A program made the position numbers and the translations under genes. Positions 36,793 through 46,000 of a DNA stretch of 60,943 nucleotides are shown piece after piece; positions within the stretch are counted from its first letter, which is position 1; each line of letters starts with the position of its first letter. The notes below the pieces were generated by a model, which saw only the letters and a program-made list of their open reading frames with translations, ran no database searches and was not told where the DNA came from. The DNA is taken from assembly GCA_015228815.1 (NCBI GenBank), contig JADGCV010000028.1, positions 1-60,943 of the forward strand, given 5' to 3'. Origin of the DNA: Magnetococcales bacterium (GTDB lineage Bacteria > Pseudomonadota > Magnetococcia > Magnetococcales > UBA8363).

Positions 36793-38113
36793 GGGTCGAG
36801 TCCCGACGCTGGGGGATCATTTCCATCACGGCGGTTGGTTTGCTGTCGCGTTCGAAGAACATGCGGTAGTAGGCGTGGCGCTCCTGGAGATCCGGATGGT
36901 CGGAAACGAACAGATGGCGGTTGAAGCGGGCAATTGTTCGGTGGTCCATTCCGGGGGCGAGCAGTTGGTAGGGGGTATGGATTGAAGTTCGCAATCGCGC
37001 TCCTGCCGCGGACACCGCCTCAACGGTAGCCCGGACTCCGGCCAGGGTATCTCCGGGCAGTCCCAGGATGATGAAACAGTTGAGTTCGATGCCCGCACTG
37101 CGGCACCAGTATGCCAGGGAGTCGAACTGGTCCCTGTATGTGTGTTTGAGCCTTGGCAGGCCCTGCATGGGGACCGAATCCAGTGTTTCGATGCCGACGC
37201 TCAGGCGAACGCAGCCGGCCTGGCCCATCAGCGCTACCAGTTCCCGGTCCAGAAGGTGCGGCACGGTCACGCATTTCCACGGCCATGGAGACCCGAGGGC
37301 GATCATTTCCTGACACAAATCACGCACCCATTGGGCCTTGAGCGTAAAGGTCGGGGCGTAGAAACTGACATATTCGAACGGTTTTTTCCGGAAGGACGAA
37401 CGTATGTAATCCAGGGTGCGTTCGACATCGAGACGCCGTTCCGTCGTCCCCTGGAGGGGCGGGACATCGCAGAAGGCGCAGCCGACCGGGCATCCTCGGG
37501 CCACGGGGACCACGAGTTCCAGTCGCTCGGGGATGCCACAAAACTTGTGGTGGTCATCGAGATACAGGCGGCTGTAGGCCTCATGGGGGATTTCATCGAC
37601 CTCGGGCAGGATCCACGCTTCGGGCGGCAGGGGGGTGGATTTGCCTGCCTGGGAAAAGGAACCGTCGTCACGACGCACCGCCACACCAGCCACATAAGGT
37701 TTCTTTTCGGATGTGGCCAGATGATCCAGGTAGGATGCCACTGCGGCTTCCGGGTCTCCCGAGCCGTGGACGGCATCCAGATCCAGGGTGAAGAACAGGT
37801 CGGGAAGGCGGCAACTCAGCCGCCCGGCGGTCAGAATGCGTGCCTGGGGGGACAAGGCCCGGATGTAGGCAATGGTGCGCTCGAAGGTATCGGTGGCATC
37901 GAAATCATTGATGAGCACCACCAGATCGAATCCCTGGATCAATATCTCGCCGAGCGCCCGCCAGGTCATGTTGAGGGCGGCTCCGTCGAGGCAGGTGACC
38001 TGTGTATCCCGTGACCGGGCGCGCAGATAGGCCCCGATCATGAAGACCGACAAATGGTGTCCGGCGTTGAAATAGCTCGGTATGTAGGGAGGGATGAGAC
38101 ACAAAATGTTCAT
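36785..38113 (-). CDS. NikJ/PolH-like radical SAM enzyme with B12-type N-domain
   Basis: 442 residues. The first ~140 have the layout of a cobalamin-binding-like domain (MNILCLIPPYIPSYF), and the SAM cluster motif is CX3CX2C at Cys208, Cys212, Cys215 (CPVGCAFC). Later GIETLD and NCFIILGLPGD are radical SAM features. In nikkomycin/polyoxin synthesis NikJ/PolH closes the 3'-enolpyruvyl nucleotide onto C5' to form the bicyclic octosyl acid phosphate. The start at 38113 overlaps the phosphatase stop as ATGA. Homology to NikJ is judged by context and layout, not by alignment. Confidence 0.83.
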   Translation of the reverse strand: MNILCLIPPYIPSYFNAGHHLSVFMIGAYLRARSRDTQVTCLDGAALNMTWRALGEILIQGFDLVVLINDFDATDTFERTIAYIRALSPQARILTAGRLSCRLPDLFFTLDLDAVHGSGDPEAAVASYLDHLATSEKKPYVAGVAVRRDDGSFSQAGKSTPLPPEAWILPEVDEIPHEAYSRLYLDDHHKFCGIPERLELVVPVARGCPVGCAFCDVPPLQGTTERRLDVERTLDYIRSSFRKKPFEYVSFYAPTFTLKAQWVRDLCQEMIALGSPWPWKCVTVPHLLDRELVALMGQAGCVRLSVGIETLDSVPMQGLPRLKHTYRDQFDSLAYWCRSAGIELNCFIILGLPGDTLAGVRATVEAVSAAGARLRTSIHTPYQLLAPGMDHRTIARFNRHLFVSDHPDLQERHAYYRMFFERDSKPTAVMEMIPQRRDSTHG

Positions 38114-38943
38114 GTCGGTCCCTGCGTCATGGTTGAACGGCCATAATGAAGGCGGATGGCTTGGAGATGATGTTCCTGGACGCCACATTGCTTAAGCCAA
38201 GCCCCGATTCCCCCGAAGGCCTCCTCGATCATTTCAAGGGTTTGGCGCATGGTTTCTCCACGGGCATCCAGTCGGACGGCGTATTCCTCCGGGGTTTCAC
38301 CCTTTCGTTCCCACTTGTCGCGGAAATGATGAAGATGGGGCAGCAGGTGGGCGCCGCTTTGTTCATGGTCCCGGGCGATGACCGGGGTGTTGGCCCCCAG
38401 GACGTGGAGCAACAGCATGGCGACCAGGCTGGTGCGGTCCTTTCCGGCATGGCAGCCAAAAAGAAGCGGCGCCCCCTTCAAGGCCGCAAGCCAGGCGAAC
38501 AGATCGGACACATGGGCGGCCATATCGTCAAGGATGGAAAAATAATACCGGGCATAGGCTTTGTTGCCTGGACGGCGTCCGGTGATGGCCGAGGCGTCAC
38601 GGGCCATCACTGGCCAATTGAGAATGGCGATGCCGACCTGTTCCAGGGATAAGGCCCTGCCGTAGCGGCGCAGTTCGGATTCGCCACGCAAATCCAGAAA
38701 GAAGCGAATCCCCCCATGATCCCGCAACCGTCGGGCCTGGTCAGGTCGGAGAATCGTTACATCCCCGGTGCGGAACAGGCCATGGCAAACGTTCTCACCC
38801 TCCGCCAGTGGACGAAGATTGAGTCCGATGCCATGACCGTTCCATGGCGTATCGTGACCTGGCTCGGCGTCGAAGGCATGGCCATTCCCGAGGGATCGAC
38901 CGGGACAGTCCGTCGTGGCGCCAGGATTCCGAAGGTTATTCAA
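38110..38943 (-). CDS. NikL-like Cys phosphatase
   Basis: 277 residues with loop CHAGKDR (Cys164, Arg170) in LFGCHAGKDRTSLV and the substrate-recognition segment FFLDLRGESEL, as in the Y_phosphatase3 family. The TTG at 38943 is chosen: GGAGG lies six bases upstream and the preceding oxygenase stop is at 38961. Known aminohexuronic nucleoside clusters have a phosphatase of this kind (NikL, PolJ) that removes phosphate from nucleotide intermediates. Second gene after the promoter region at 39.65 kb. Confidence 0.83.
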   Translation of the reverse strand: MNNLRNPGATTDCPGRSLGNGHAFDAEPGHDTPWNGHGIGLNLRPLAEGENVCHGLFRTGDVTILRPDQARRLRDHGGIRFFLDLRGESELRRYGRALSLEQVGIAILNWPVMARDASAITGRRPGNKAYARYYFSILDDMAAHVSDLFAWLAALKGAPLLFGCHAGKDRTSLVAMLLLHVLGANTPVIARDHEQSGAHLLPHLHHFRDKWERKGETPEEYAVRLDARGETMRQTLEMIEEAFGGIGAWLKQCGVQEHHLQAIRLHYGRSTMTQGPT

Positions 38944-38960
38944 ATTTTTCCTCCGGTCAT

Positions 38961-39605
38961 TTATCGGGCAGGAAGATCTTTTTCGCGGGTCCCGGGGCGG
39001 TAGAAATGGACGGTGATGGTATTGCGCGAATCCGGGGCGACGCGACTGATGGGGGTGATGTTGTGCCATGAGTTGTCCGCCCGGCCAATCAGGACCGACA
39101 GCCCCAGACGCGGCACGATTTCGAAGGCCACGTCATCCTCGTCATGGCTGGCAAGAATTTGCAGGACGCCGCCGTTGCGTTTGTTCCAGCCCTGATTGAG
39201 GTAGATCACATGGGTCAGCAGTTTCTGCGCCTGATCGTCATGCATGGCGAAAACGGTGCTGGCATCCGACCGCCACATGGCCGCTTCCATGGGGGCATCC
39301 TTGAGATTGATTCCGGTGACCTTGGCCAGGGCTTCCCGATAGGCGGAACTGGTGAGGGTTTCGCCCAGTTCGTTGTAGGATTTGGGCAGTTCATCGCTGT
39401 TGAAGGTGTCCTTGGCCGCCAATGGGACAAAGGGGCGGCGCATGTACCGTCCGTTGAGGTGACGGCGGTAGCGAAAGGAATCGACGGGAAAATCGTCACA
39501 CATCTGGATTGATTTTGGGTTCGAGGGAAGAATCCCGTCGGCGATTCCCCATTGAAAGGGAAAATCGAACATCTTGGCATTGCGAATGGCTTCCAGGTTG
39601 AGCAT
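38961..39605 (-). CDS. Fe(II)/2-oxoglutarate oxygenase
   Basis: 214 residues. Facial triad His122, Asp124 (MHDDQ) and His181 (SWHNITPI), with Arg194 in RNTITVHFYRP for the co-substrate. The ATG at 39605 has AAGGA eight bases upstream. It is a distant relative of the other oxygenase at 32800-33462 (shared spacing and SWH-x-x-x-P), which suggests successive oxidations of one scaffold. First gene after the TruD-like gene, with a 132-base gap. Confidence 0.85.
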   Translation of the reverse strand: MLNLEAIRNAKMFDFPFQWGIADGILPSNPKSIQMCDDFPVDSFRYRRHLNGRYMRRPFVPLAAKDTFNSDELPKSYNELGETLTSSAYREALAKVTGINLKDAPMEAAMWRSDASTVFAMHDDQAQKLLTHVIYLNQGWNKRNGGVLQILASHDEDDVAFEIVPRLGLSVLIGRADNSWHNITPISRVAPDSRNTITVHFYRPGTREKDLPAR

Positions 39606-39651
39606 GTCGATGATCCTTTGTCTGAAGATGAATATATACGTCGTTCACAAG

Positions 39652-39680
39652 ACTGTAAATCATCGAATCAATCCGGTCAA
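39652..39680 (-). promoter_or_regulatory. possible sigma-70 promoter for the oxygenase operon
   Basis: The minus strand reads TTGACC, 17 bases, TACAGT in an AT-rich gap about 50 bases before the oxygenase start. A second AT-rich run (TATATATTC) lies closer to the gene. This would let genes 30698-39605 be read apart from the TruD-like gene. Confidence 0.35.
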
Positions 39681-39737
39681 GGAGGTTTGATCGGTCGTCA
39701 CATAAAATATAAATATTTATTCAGAGTTCGGTTATTT

Positions 39738-40835
39738 TCAACCAAGAAAAGATGCATTTCTGCCATCATTGACCCGCATGTGGATTCCGAAACGGAGGAG
39801 AAGTTGACGCATCAGCATGGTGGCATATCCGCCTGTAGGCAACATGAAGGAGACCGGGAGTGCCACCCTGCCTGGATGCAGGGCATCGTCCATGGGAGGA
39901 TCGGCAAAGATGTTGGTAGTGATCACGGCTGGCCTGCGGCGGCGGATGGGAGGTGTGTTTTCCTTCGGTTTCCATTGATGGCATTCGTATTCCAGCACCG
40001 GTTCCACGGCACATTGAGACAGATCGCTGGGGAGCCATAGATCGAACAAGTCTCCGAGTCGAAACGGCGCACCTGCGGACGATGTGGCGTGGAACCGTAA
40101 CGAAGCCAAGGTGTTCCAGCGCATGCTGTTGAAGGCATCGACGTAAAAGCCAAGAATTTTAGGATGATTTTTTTCCAGCCATTCCAGAAGGTCGTTACCC
40201 TTGGGGATGATGTGTTCCCCGGCTTCTTCGATCAACCGTTGCGCCCTTTGCCGATCCCGCTGGACGAGGCTTTCGCCGATGAGGTGGTTGGTGGGGGGAT
40301 GGCCGGGGAGTCCAAAGCGTTGCAGATCGTAGTAGTTCGCCATGGAGAAATGAATGTTGCTTTTCAGGGAATCCCATATCTTCCCGGCAGTGGCGACGTT
40401 CAAATTACGTACAACGATTCGGAAGCTGTTGCCGAACAGGTTGCGTGGCCGGATCGGATGATGAGAATGACCTTCGATGGAATGCAGACGAAGAAAGGAG
40501 CCGGAAGTCCCTGGTTGGAAACATGTGTTGAACGCTTCGAGATCCTTGGTGGTCAGGCGCCGACGGACGGAACAGAGTTGACGGGTAATACCGTCCTCGT
40601 CCTTGAGACCGGCGCTGCCGACCTCCTGAACCGGAAGATCGAAAAAGGCGCCAATCGTTTTTTCCGCATCGAAGGTGGTCCATCCTCCCTTGTCGAGCCA
40701 GACATGGGTATATTCCCCCTCGTTGGTGGTCCAGGGTGAGATCAAGGGGACCTCGACCACGCGAAAGTCGGAATGAATGCACTTGAGGATTGCCGGCGGT
40801 TCCACCGTGATTCGATTGCCTTCCGGAATTGCCAT
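39738..40835 (-). CDS. TruD-like pseudouridine synthase
   Basis: 365 residues of the TruD family: DFRVVEVP, catalytic Asp near residue 79 in AGLKDEDGITRQ, NLFGNSFRIVVRNL and NYYDLQRFG are the recognisable family positions. The start at 40835 has AAGGA six bases upstream. TruD modifies tRNA, but in the malayamycin cluster a TruD-like enzyme (MalD) supplies pseudouridine monophosphate as the C-nucleoside precursor. Being placed directly upstream of NikO/NikJ/NikK-like genes argues for that role. The sequence departs from housekeeping TruD around the active site (EDGI for RRAV), which fits specialisation. Confidence 0.85.
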   Translation of the reverse strand: MAIPEGNRITVEPPAILKCIHSDFRVVEVPLISPWTTNEGEYTHVWLDKGGWTTFDAEKTIGAFFDLPVQEVGSAGLKDEDGITRQLCSVRRRLTTKDLEAFNTCFQPGTSGSFLRLHSIEGHSHHPIRPRNLFGNSFRIVVRNLNVATAGKIWDSLKSNIHFSMANYYDLQRFGLPGHPPTNHLIGESLVQRDRQRAQRLIEEAGEHIIPKGNDLLEWLEKNHPKILGFYVDAFNSMRWNTLASLRFHATSSAGAPFRLGDLFDLWLPSDLSQCAVEPVLEYECHQWKPKENTPPIRRRRPAVITTNIFADPPMDDALHPGRVALPVSFMLPTGGYATMLMRQLLLRFGIHMRVNDGRNASFLG

Positions 40836-40964
40836 GATCATTCCTTGAGGATTTGAGGGATTGTATGAACCCGCGGTCCAAGGACACCATTGGGGATTCT
40901 TGCGAAATTAAAAGAACTATGAATTCTAAATGTTATGATAATATAGCGGATTGAAAAGGACAAA

Positions 40965-41309
40965 TCAATGGATTGAACGAATAACAGTCTTTTGTATGCG
41001 GATTATTTTTACGATAATTTTCATTAGTGCGATATTAAATTTTTCTTGTCGTTCTAAAGTCGGAACGAGGAGTCCGCTTTTGTTTTTTCCGGAACGATCG
41101 GATGGGGGATGGTGAAGGTATTGTTGAAACAAGAAAAGACGGGCGGAAGAATCGCAGCGCCTGAGTTCGATGGGAAATGACAGCACGGTCGGCGTGCGCA
41201 AACGCAACTGCTGCCAGTCAGGGTCAGCTTGTTGGAAAGGGAGATGCGGTCCGGCGAAGCCCAGGCGAATCAGGAAATCATAAACCTCCTCCCAATGGCA
41301 ATCTTCCAT
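40965..41309 (-). CDS. possible small hypothetical protein
   Basis: A doubtful frame of about 114 residues after the ATG at 41309, overlapping the 3' end of the REC-GGDEF-EAL gene by 32 bases. The middle (FQQADPDWQQLRLRTPTVLSFP) looks protein-like, but the tail is AT-rich and unlike the neighbours. No family is recognised. The strong GGAGGAGG at the end of the upstream gene has no ATG in this frame after it. Otherwise 40842-41277 shows only AT-rich intergenic sequence. Confidence 0.25.
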   Translation of the reverse strand: MEDCHWEEVYDFLIRLGFAGPHLPFQQADPDWQQLRLRTPTVLSFPIELRRCDSSARLFLFQQYLHHPPSDRSGKNKSGLLVPTLERQEKFNIALMKIIVKIIRIQKTVIRSIH

Positions 41310-43053
41310 GGAGAAGGTCCTGGAAGGATTCCCGTCCCAGGGGGGGGCTGAAGTAGAATCCCTGCACTTCATCGCCGCCGCAATGCTTCATGATATCCAA
41401 TTGATCCGCGCTTTCCACACCCTCGATGACCACGCCAAGGTTAAGGTTTTTTGCCATGGCGATCATGGCGCCGACCAGATTGCAGTTGTACGACTCCGCC
41501 TGGACGCCGTGAACGAAGGAACGGTCGATCTTGATCGCCCCGACCGGAAGGGTGCGCAACAGGGCAAGCGAGGAATGCCCCGTGCCAAAATCGTCCAGGG
41601 TGATCGAAATTCCCATTTCATGCAGTTTCATCAGAACATTTGCCGAGATGGTCGCATCCTTCAACATCATGCTCTCGGTGATTTCCAGTTCCAACTGTCC
41701 TGGCCGCAGGCCGCTGTCGGCGATACATTCTTCGACCAGTTCAATCAATTTGGGACCATTCTGAAGTTGCAGCGCGGAAAGATTGACCGCCAGTTTCAGA
41801 CCGCCAAACCCGTTTTTGGTCCACGCCGCCGCGTCCTGGCACGCATTGCGCAGCACCCATGCCCCAAGCTGCGAAATCAGACCACAGGTCTCGGCAAAAT
41901 GGATGAACTGATTCGGAAACATGATCCCTCGTTCGGGATGGTTCCAACGAACCAGGGCTTCCATTCCCGTCAGACGACCGGTGGAAGTTTTGACCTTGGG
42001 TTGATAGTCCAGGTACAGTTCGCCGTTGAAAATGGCCTTTCGCAATTCCCCTTCGAAGCGCAACCGTTCGCACGCCTGGCGATTGATTTCTGGAGAGAAG
42101 AAACGAACCGCGTTTCTTCCCGACTCCTTGGACTGATACATGGCGGCGTCGGCGTTGCGGGTCAACTCGTCGATGGTGGCGCCATCGTTGGGAAAGAGCG
42201 CGATGCCGATGCTTCCCGAAATGGCGACCTGCTGTCCCTTCAATGAAAAAGGGAGGGACAACTGTTCGAGGATCTTGCGCGCGACCAGTTCCGCCATCGA
42301 TTCGTGAAAAAGATGGTTGAGGACGATGGTGAACTCGTCACCACCCAGACGGGCGACCGTGTCCGATTTGCGGACTTCGCGTTCAAGTCTTCGGGAAACC
42401 TCGATCAACAACGAATCGCCCGCATCATGGCCCAAGGTATCGTTGACCCATTTGAACCGGTCCAGGTCGATGAACAGGAGGGCAAACAACATGTGATTGC
42501 GTTGCGCCTGCAGGATCGCCTGTTTCAGTCGGTCCTTGAACAGGGAGCGGTTGGGCAGGCCGGTCAGCAGGTCGAATTCGGCCTGTTCTCTCAGTTTGTC
42601 TTCCAGGAGGCGGCGATTTTCGATCTCGGCATGCAATTCCTGGTTGGTTTTTTTCAGTTCGTCACGCTGCCTTTTCAGGGTCAGATGGGCATGAACCCGG
42701 GCCAGAACCGTGGGTGGATTGACCGGTTTGGTCAGAAAATCGACCGCGCCCGCGGCAAATCCATGGGCTTCCGCCTCCGGTTCCGTCATGGCGGTGATCA
42801 TGATGACCGGTATATCTTTTGTATGGGCGTTGTTTTTCAGCGCCGCGCAAACGGAAAAACCATCCATTTCGGGCATCATGGCATCCAGGAGGACCAGATC
42901 GGGTGGATCGCCGCAGGCCAGTTTCAGGGCATCCGCGCCATTGGTGGCGTAAAGGATTGTGTAGGCCTCCAACATTCGGCCAAGGATGCGGATATTGTTG
43001 GGAACATCATCGACGATGAGAATCCGTGCATCCTTGAGATTTCGTTCCATCAT
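41278..43053 (-). CDS. REC-GGDEF-EAL cyclic-di-GMP response regulator
   Basis: 591 residues: receiver domain (about 9-125, phospho-Asp in LVLLDAMMPEMDG, Lys in LTKPVNPP), a short coiled coil, GGDEF (RLGGDEFTI, intact) and EAL (MEALVRW with ITLDDFGTGHSSL). It may either make or degrade cyclic di-GMP; both signatures look intact. The start overlaps the stop of the giant hybrid kinase as ATGA, so the two are a cognate pair. Output likely affects motility or biofilm. Confidence 0.93.
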   Translation of the reverse strand: MMERNLKDARILIVDDVPNNIRILGRMLEAYTILYATNGADALKLACGDPPDLVLLDAMMPEMDGFSVCAALKNNAHTKDIPVIMITAMTEPEAEAHGFAAGAVDFLTKPVNPPTVLARVHAHLTLKRQRDELKKTNQELHAEIENRRLLEDKLREQAEFDLLTGLPNRSLFKDRLKQAILQAQRNHMLFALLFIDLDRFKWVNDTLGHDAGDSLLIEVSRRLEREVRKSDTVARLGGDEFTIVLNHLFHESMAELVARKILEQLSLPFSLKGQQVAISGSIGIALFPNDGATIDELTRNADAAMYQSKESGRNAVRFFSPEINRQACERLRFEGELRKAIFNGELYLDYQPKVKTSTGRLTGMEALVRWNHPERGIMFPNQFIHFAETCGLISQLGAWVLRNACQDAAAWTKNGFGGLKLAVNLSALQLQNGPKLIELVEECIADSGLRPGQLELEITESMMLKDATISANVLMKLHEMGISITLDDFGTGHSSLALLRTLPVGAIKIDRSFVHGVQAESYNCNLVGAMIAMAKNLNLGVVIEGVESADQLDIMKHCGGDEVQGFYFSPPLGRESFQDLLHGRLPLGGGL

Positions 43054-46000
43054 TGTTCCCCCTGATGTTCTTTTCCGAGTCGTTGTCTGACCTGGTGCAA
43101 CGTGGTCAGCGCTCCGGGGATGTCCATGAGGTCCAGACAGGATTCCATCTCATGCATCAGTTCGCGAAATCCCGTCCATTGTGAAAGAAATTCCTTGATC
43201 AACGCAAATTGCTGGTCTCCCTTGATGTCATGTTTGTGCAATGAACGTTCAAGGTCATCCGCCAGGGCCAATACTGCTTCGATGTCGGCGGCTGGAATCC
43301 GGGAATTTTGGATCCAGAAGAGCAATTTGGAGACCAGATCCCGGGGATTGATCGGTTTGGCGATATGATCGTTCATTCCCGCGTCCAGACAGGCCGCGAC
43401 ATCCTGAACCATGGCGCTGGCGGTCATGGCCAGGATGGGAAGGTTTCCGCTCCCCGCGTTGCGCCGCAATCTTCGGGTCGCTTCGAACCCATCCATGATC
43501 GGCATCTGGATGTCCATGAGGATGGCATCGAAGGGGGGATTGGCCTGGAGTGCCATGTGGACCGCTTCCTCTCCGTTGGACGCCCGGGCCAGCAGGACGC
43601 CATGCCGTCCCAACAGCCCCTGGACCAGTTCCTGGTTGTCGTTGAGATCATCGACCACAAGAATTCGTTTCCGATGCAACAGGCTGGCATCGGGATGGCT
43701 CCAATGTTTCGATCCTACACTCCATGACATGGAATTGTCATCCGAAATCGCGGTGGCCATGTTGTTGGATGGGGTCCGGGAAGATGCGAAGGGAGGCGTC
43801 GCATCTTCCGGCAATGATACCTGAATGGTGAAACGGACCTCGGTTCCCTTGCCCAATTGGCTTTCGAGGGTGATTTCGCCCCCCATCATCGTGACCAGTT
43901 TGCGACAGATGGCCAGTCCGAGTCCTGTTCCCCCATAATGCCGGGTGGTCGAGGCATCGGCCTGTTGAAAGGGTTCGAAGACCTGGGCGAGTTTTCCCGG
44001 ATCGATGCCGATTCCGGTATCGCGGACGTTGAATTCGAGGACGCCCTGGTTTTTTCCCTTGGACTTCAGTCGCGCTCCGATGACAATTTCTCCGGTCGCG
44101 GTAAATTTACGGGCATTGTCGCACAGGTTGACCAGGATCTGGGTCAGACGTGTCGCGTCTCCGATCACGATGCCGGGAAGGTCCGGGGTGGGTTCGAAGA
44201 GGATTTCGACTTTTTTCTCCGGTCCTCCCTTGGTTACGAGACCATCGAGGATTTGTCGCATGACCATGTCCAGGGAGAAGGGGACCTGTTCCAATTCGAG
44301 TCGTTGTGCGTCGATCTTGGAAAAATCGAGGATATCGTTGATGATGCGCAACAGGGAGTGGGCTGCAAGCTGAATTTTCTCCAGATACCGGCGTTGTTCC
44401 GGTTGCAGGTTGGTTTCCAGTGCCAGATGTCCCATTCCGATGATCGAATTCATCGGGGTGCGGATTTCGTGACTCATGTTGGCCAGGAATTCCCCCTTGG
44501 CCTTGTTGGCCAGTCTGGCTTCTTCTTCCCGGCGACGCAACTCATCTTCCATTTCCTTGCGCTCGGTAATGTCCCGTGCAACGACGACAACACCTGCAAT
44601 GGTTCCGTCGTCGCCATGGTGGGGAAAATAGGAGACATCCATCCAGCGTCGTCCGGTAGCGGCAAAGTCAAACCAGTTCTGATAATTGACCGTCTCTCCC
44701 CCAAGGCAGAGGTCAAGGTTGGGACGGATGCGGGCAAAGACCTCTTCACCCATCAATTCCCGGACACTGTGTCCGACAATCTCATCCATCCGTTTTCCAT
44801 GATGGACGAGATAGGCGGAGTTGATGGCCTGATAACGATAGTCCCGGTCGAGAAAGGACATGTGGTCCTGGGAGGCGGAAACAATGGCGGCATGGCGGCG
44901 CAATGCCGCCTCGGCATGATGTCTGCGGGTCAGATCGAGGATGGTGCATCGTGCCTCCCGGACCGTGCCGTCGGATTCTCTTCTGGGTGAAAAGGAGATG
45001 CTGGTCCAGATGGCATTGTCCTCCTGGAGAATCATTTCCATTTCCTGACCGTGAATGATTTCTCCCTGTCGCACCCGGTCAAGGAGCTGTTCCATCATCC
45101 GTCGCGACTCGGGATTGCCTTTGGCGCAAAAATTCAACAAGGTCGCACCTTCGTGGGCCTCTGGAAGAAAACCAAACAGAAGCTCCAGAGCCTTGTTGCC
45201 GCGGAGAATTCGTCCTGTGACGACATCGATCGACAAAAATGGAATGGGAGCGTTTTCATACAGATCCCGCAGTTGGTATTCCGATTCTTCGAGGGTCTGC
45301 TGAACCTTTTTCCGCTCGCTGACATCCCGGGCGATCGCCAGTCGAAAGGATTGATTGTTGAACTGGAAGTCATTGAAACGGACCTCGACCGGTATGGCGC
45401 TGCCATCGATTCTTTTGAAGGTGGTTTCCAGCCTTTGGACTTGATGGGAAGGGTGTGACGATTCCGCTACCGACAATCGATGGTGAAATTCTCCGAAGAC
45501 AAGGTCGGCGACGGAAAGCATGGACATCGTTTGACAATCATAACCGAGGATCGTGCAGGCGGAACGGTTGACCTGAAAGATACGCTCGTCGGGAAGGATC
45601 CAGAAAATCATGTCATGGATGTTTTCCAGGGAGGCCTGGGCCAGAAGAAGTCGATCCTCGGCGGTTTTCTTTTCGGTCAGGTCGTCGAAAACGGCGACGA
45701 TCTCTCCGGTTTCCAGACGGTAGACATGGTTTTCCAACCATCCCTGGAGTTGATCGTCCTGATACCAGGAGACCGGGTGGAACATGGACTTCCCTGTCCG
45801 ATGAACCGCGACAAACACATCGAAAAGTCCGAATTCACGGATTCCGGGAAATACCTGGGTCACAGGGAGACCGATGATGTCCTGACGCCGGACATGGCTC
45901 ATCGCCGCGCCCGACCGGTTGATGTCCCGAATGATGAAGTCCTCCCCATCATTGCTGGCCTGGTATACCGCGACGCCACTGCGGATGGTGTCGAACAATA

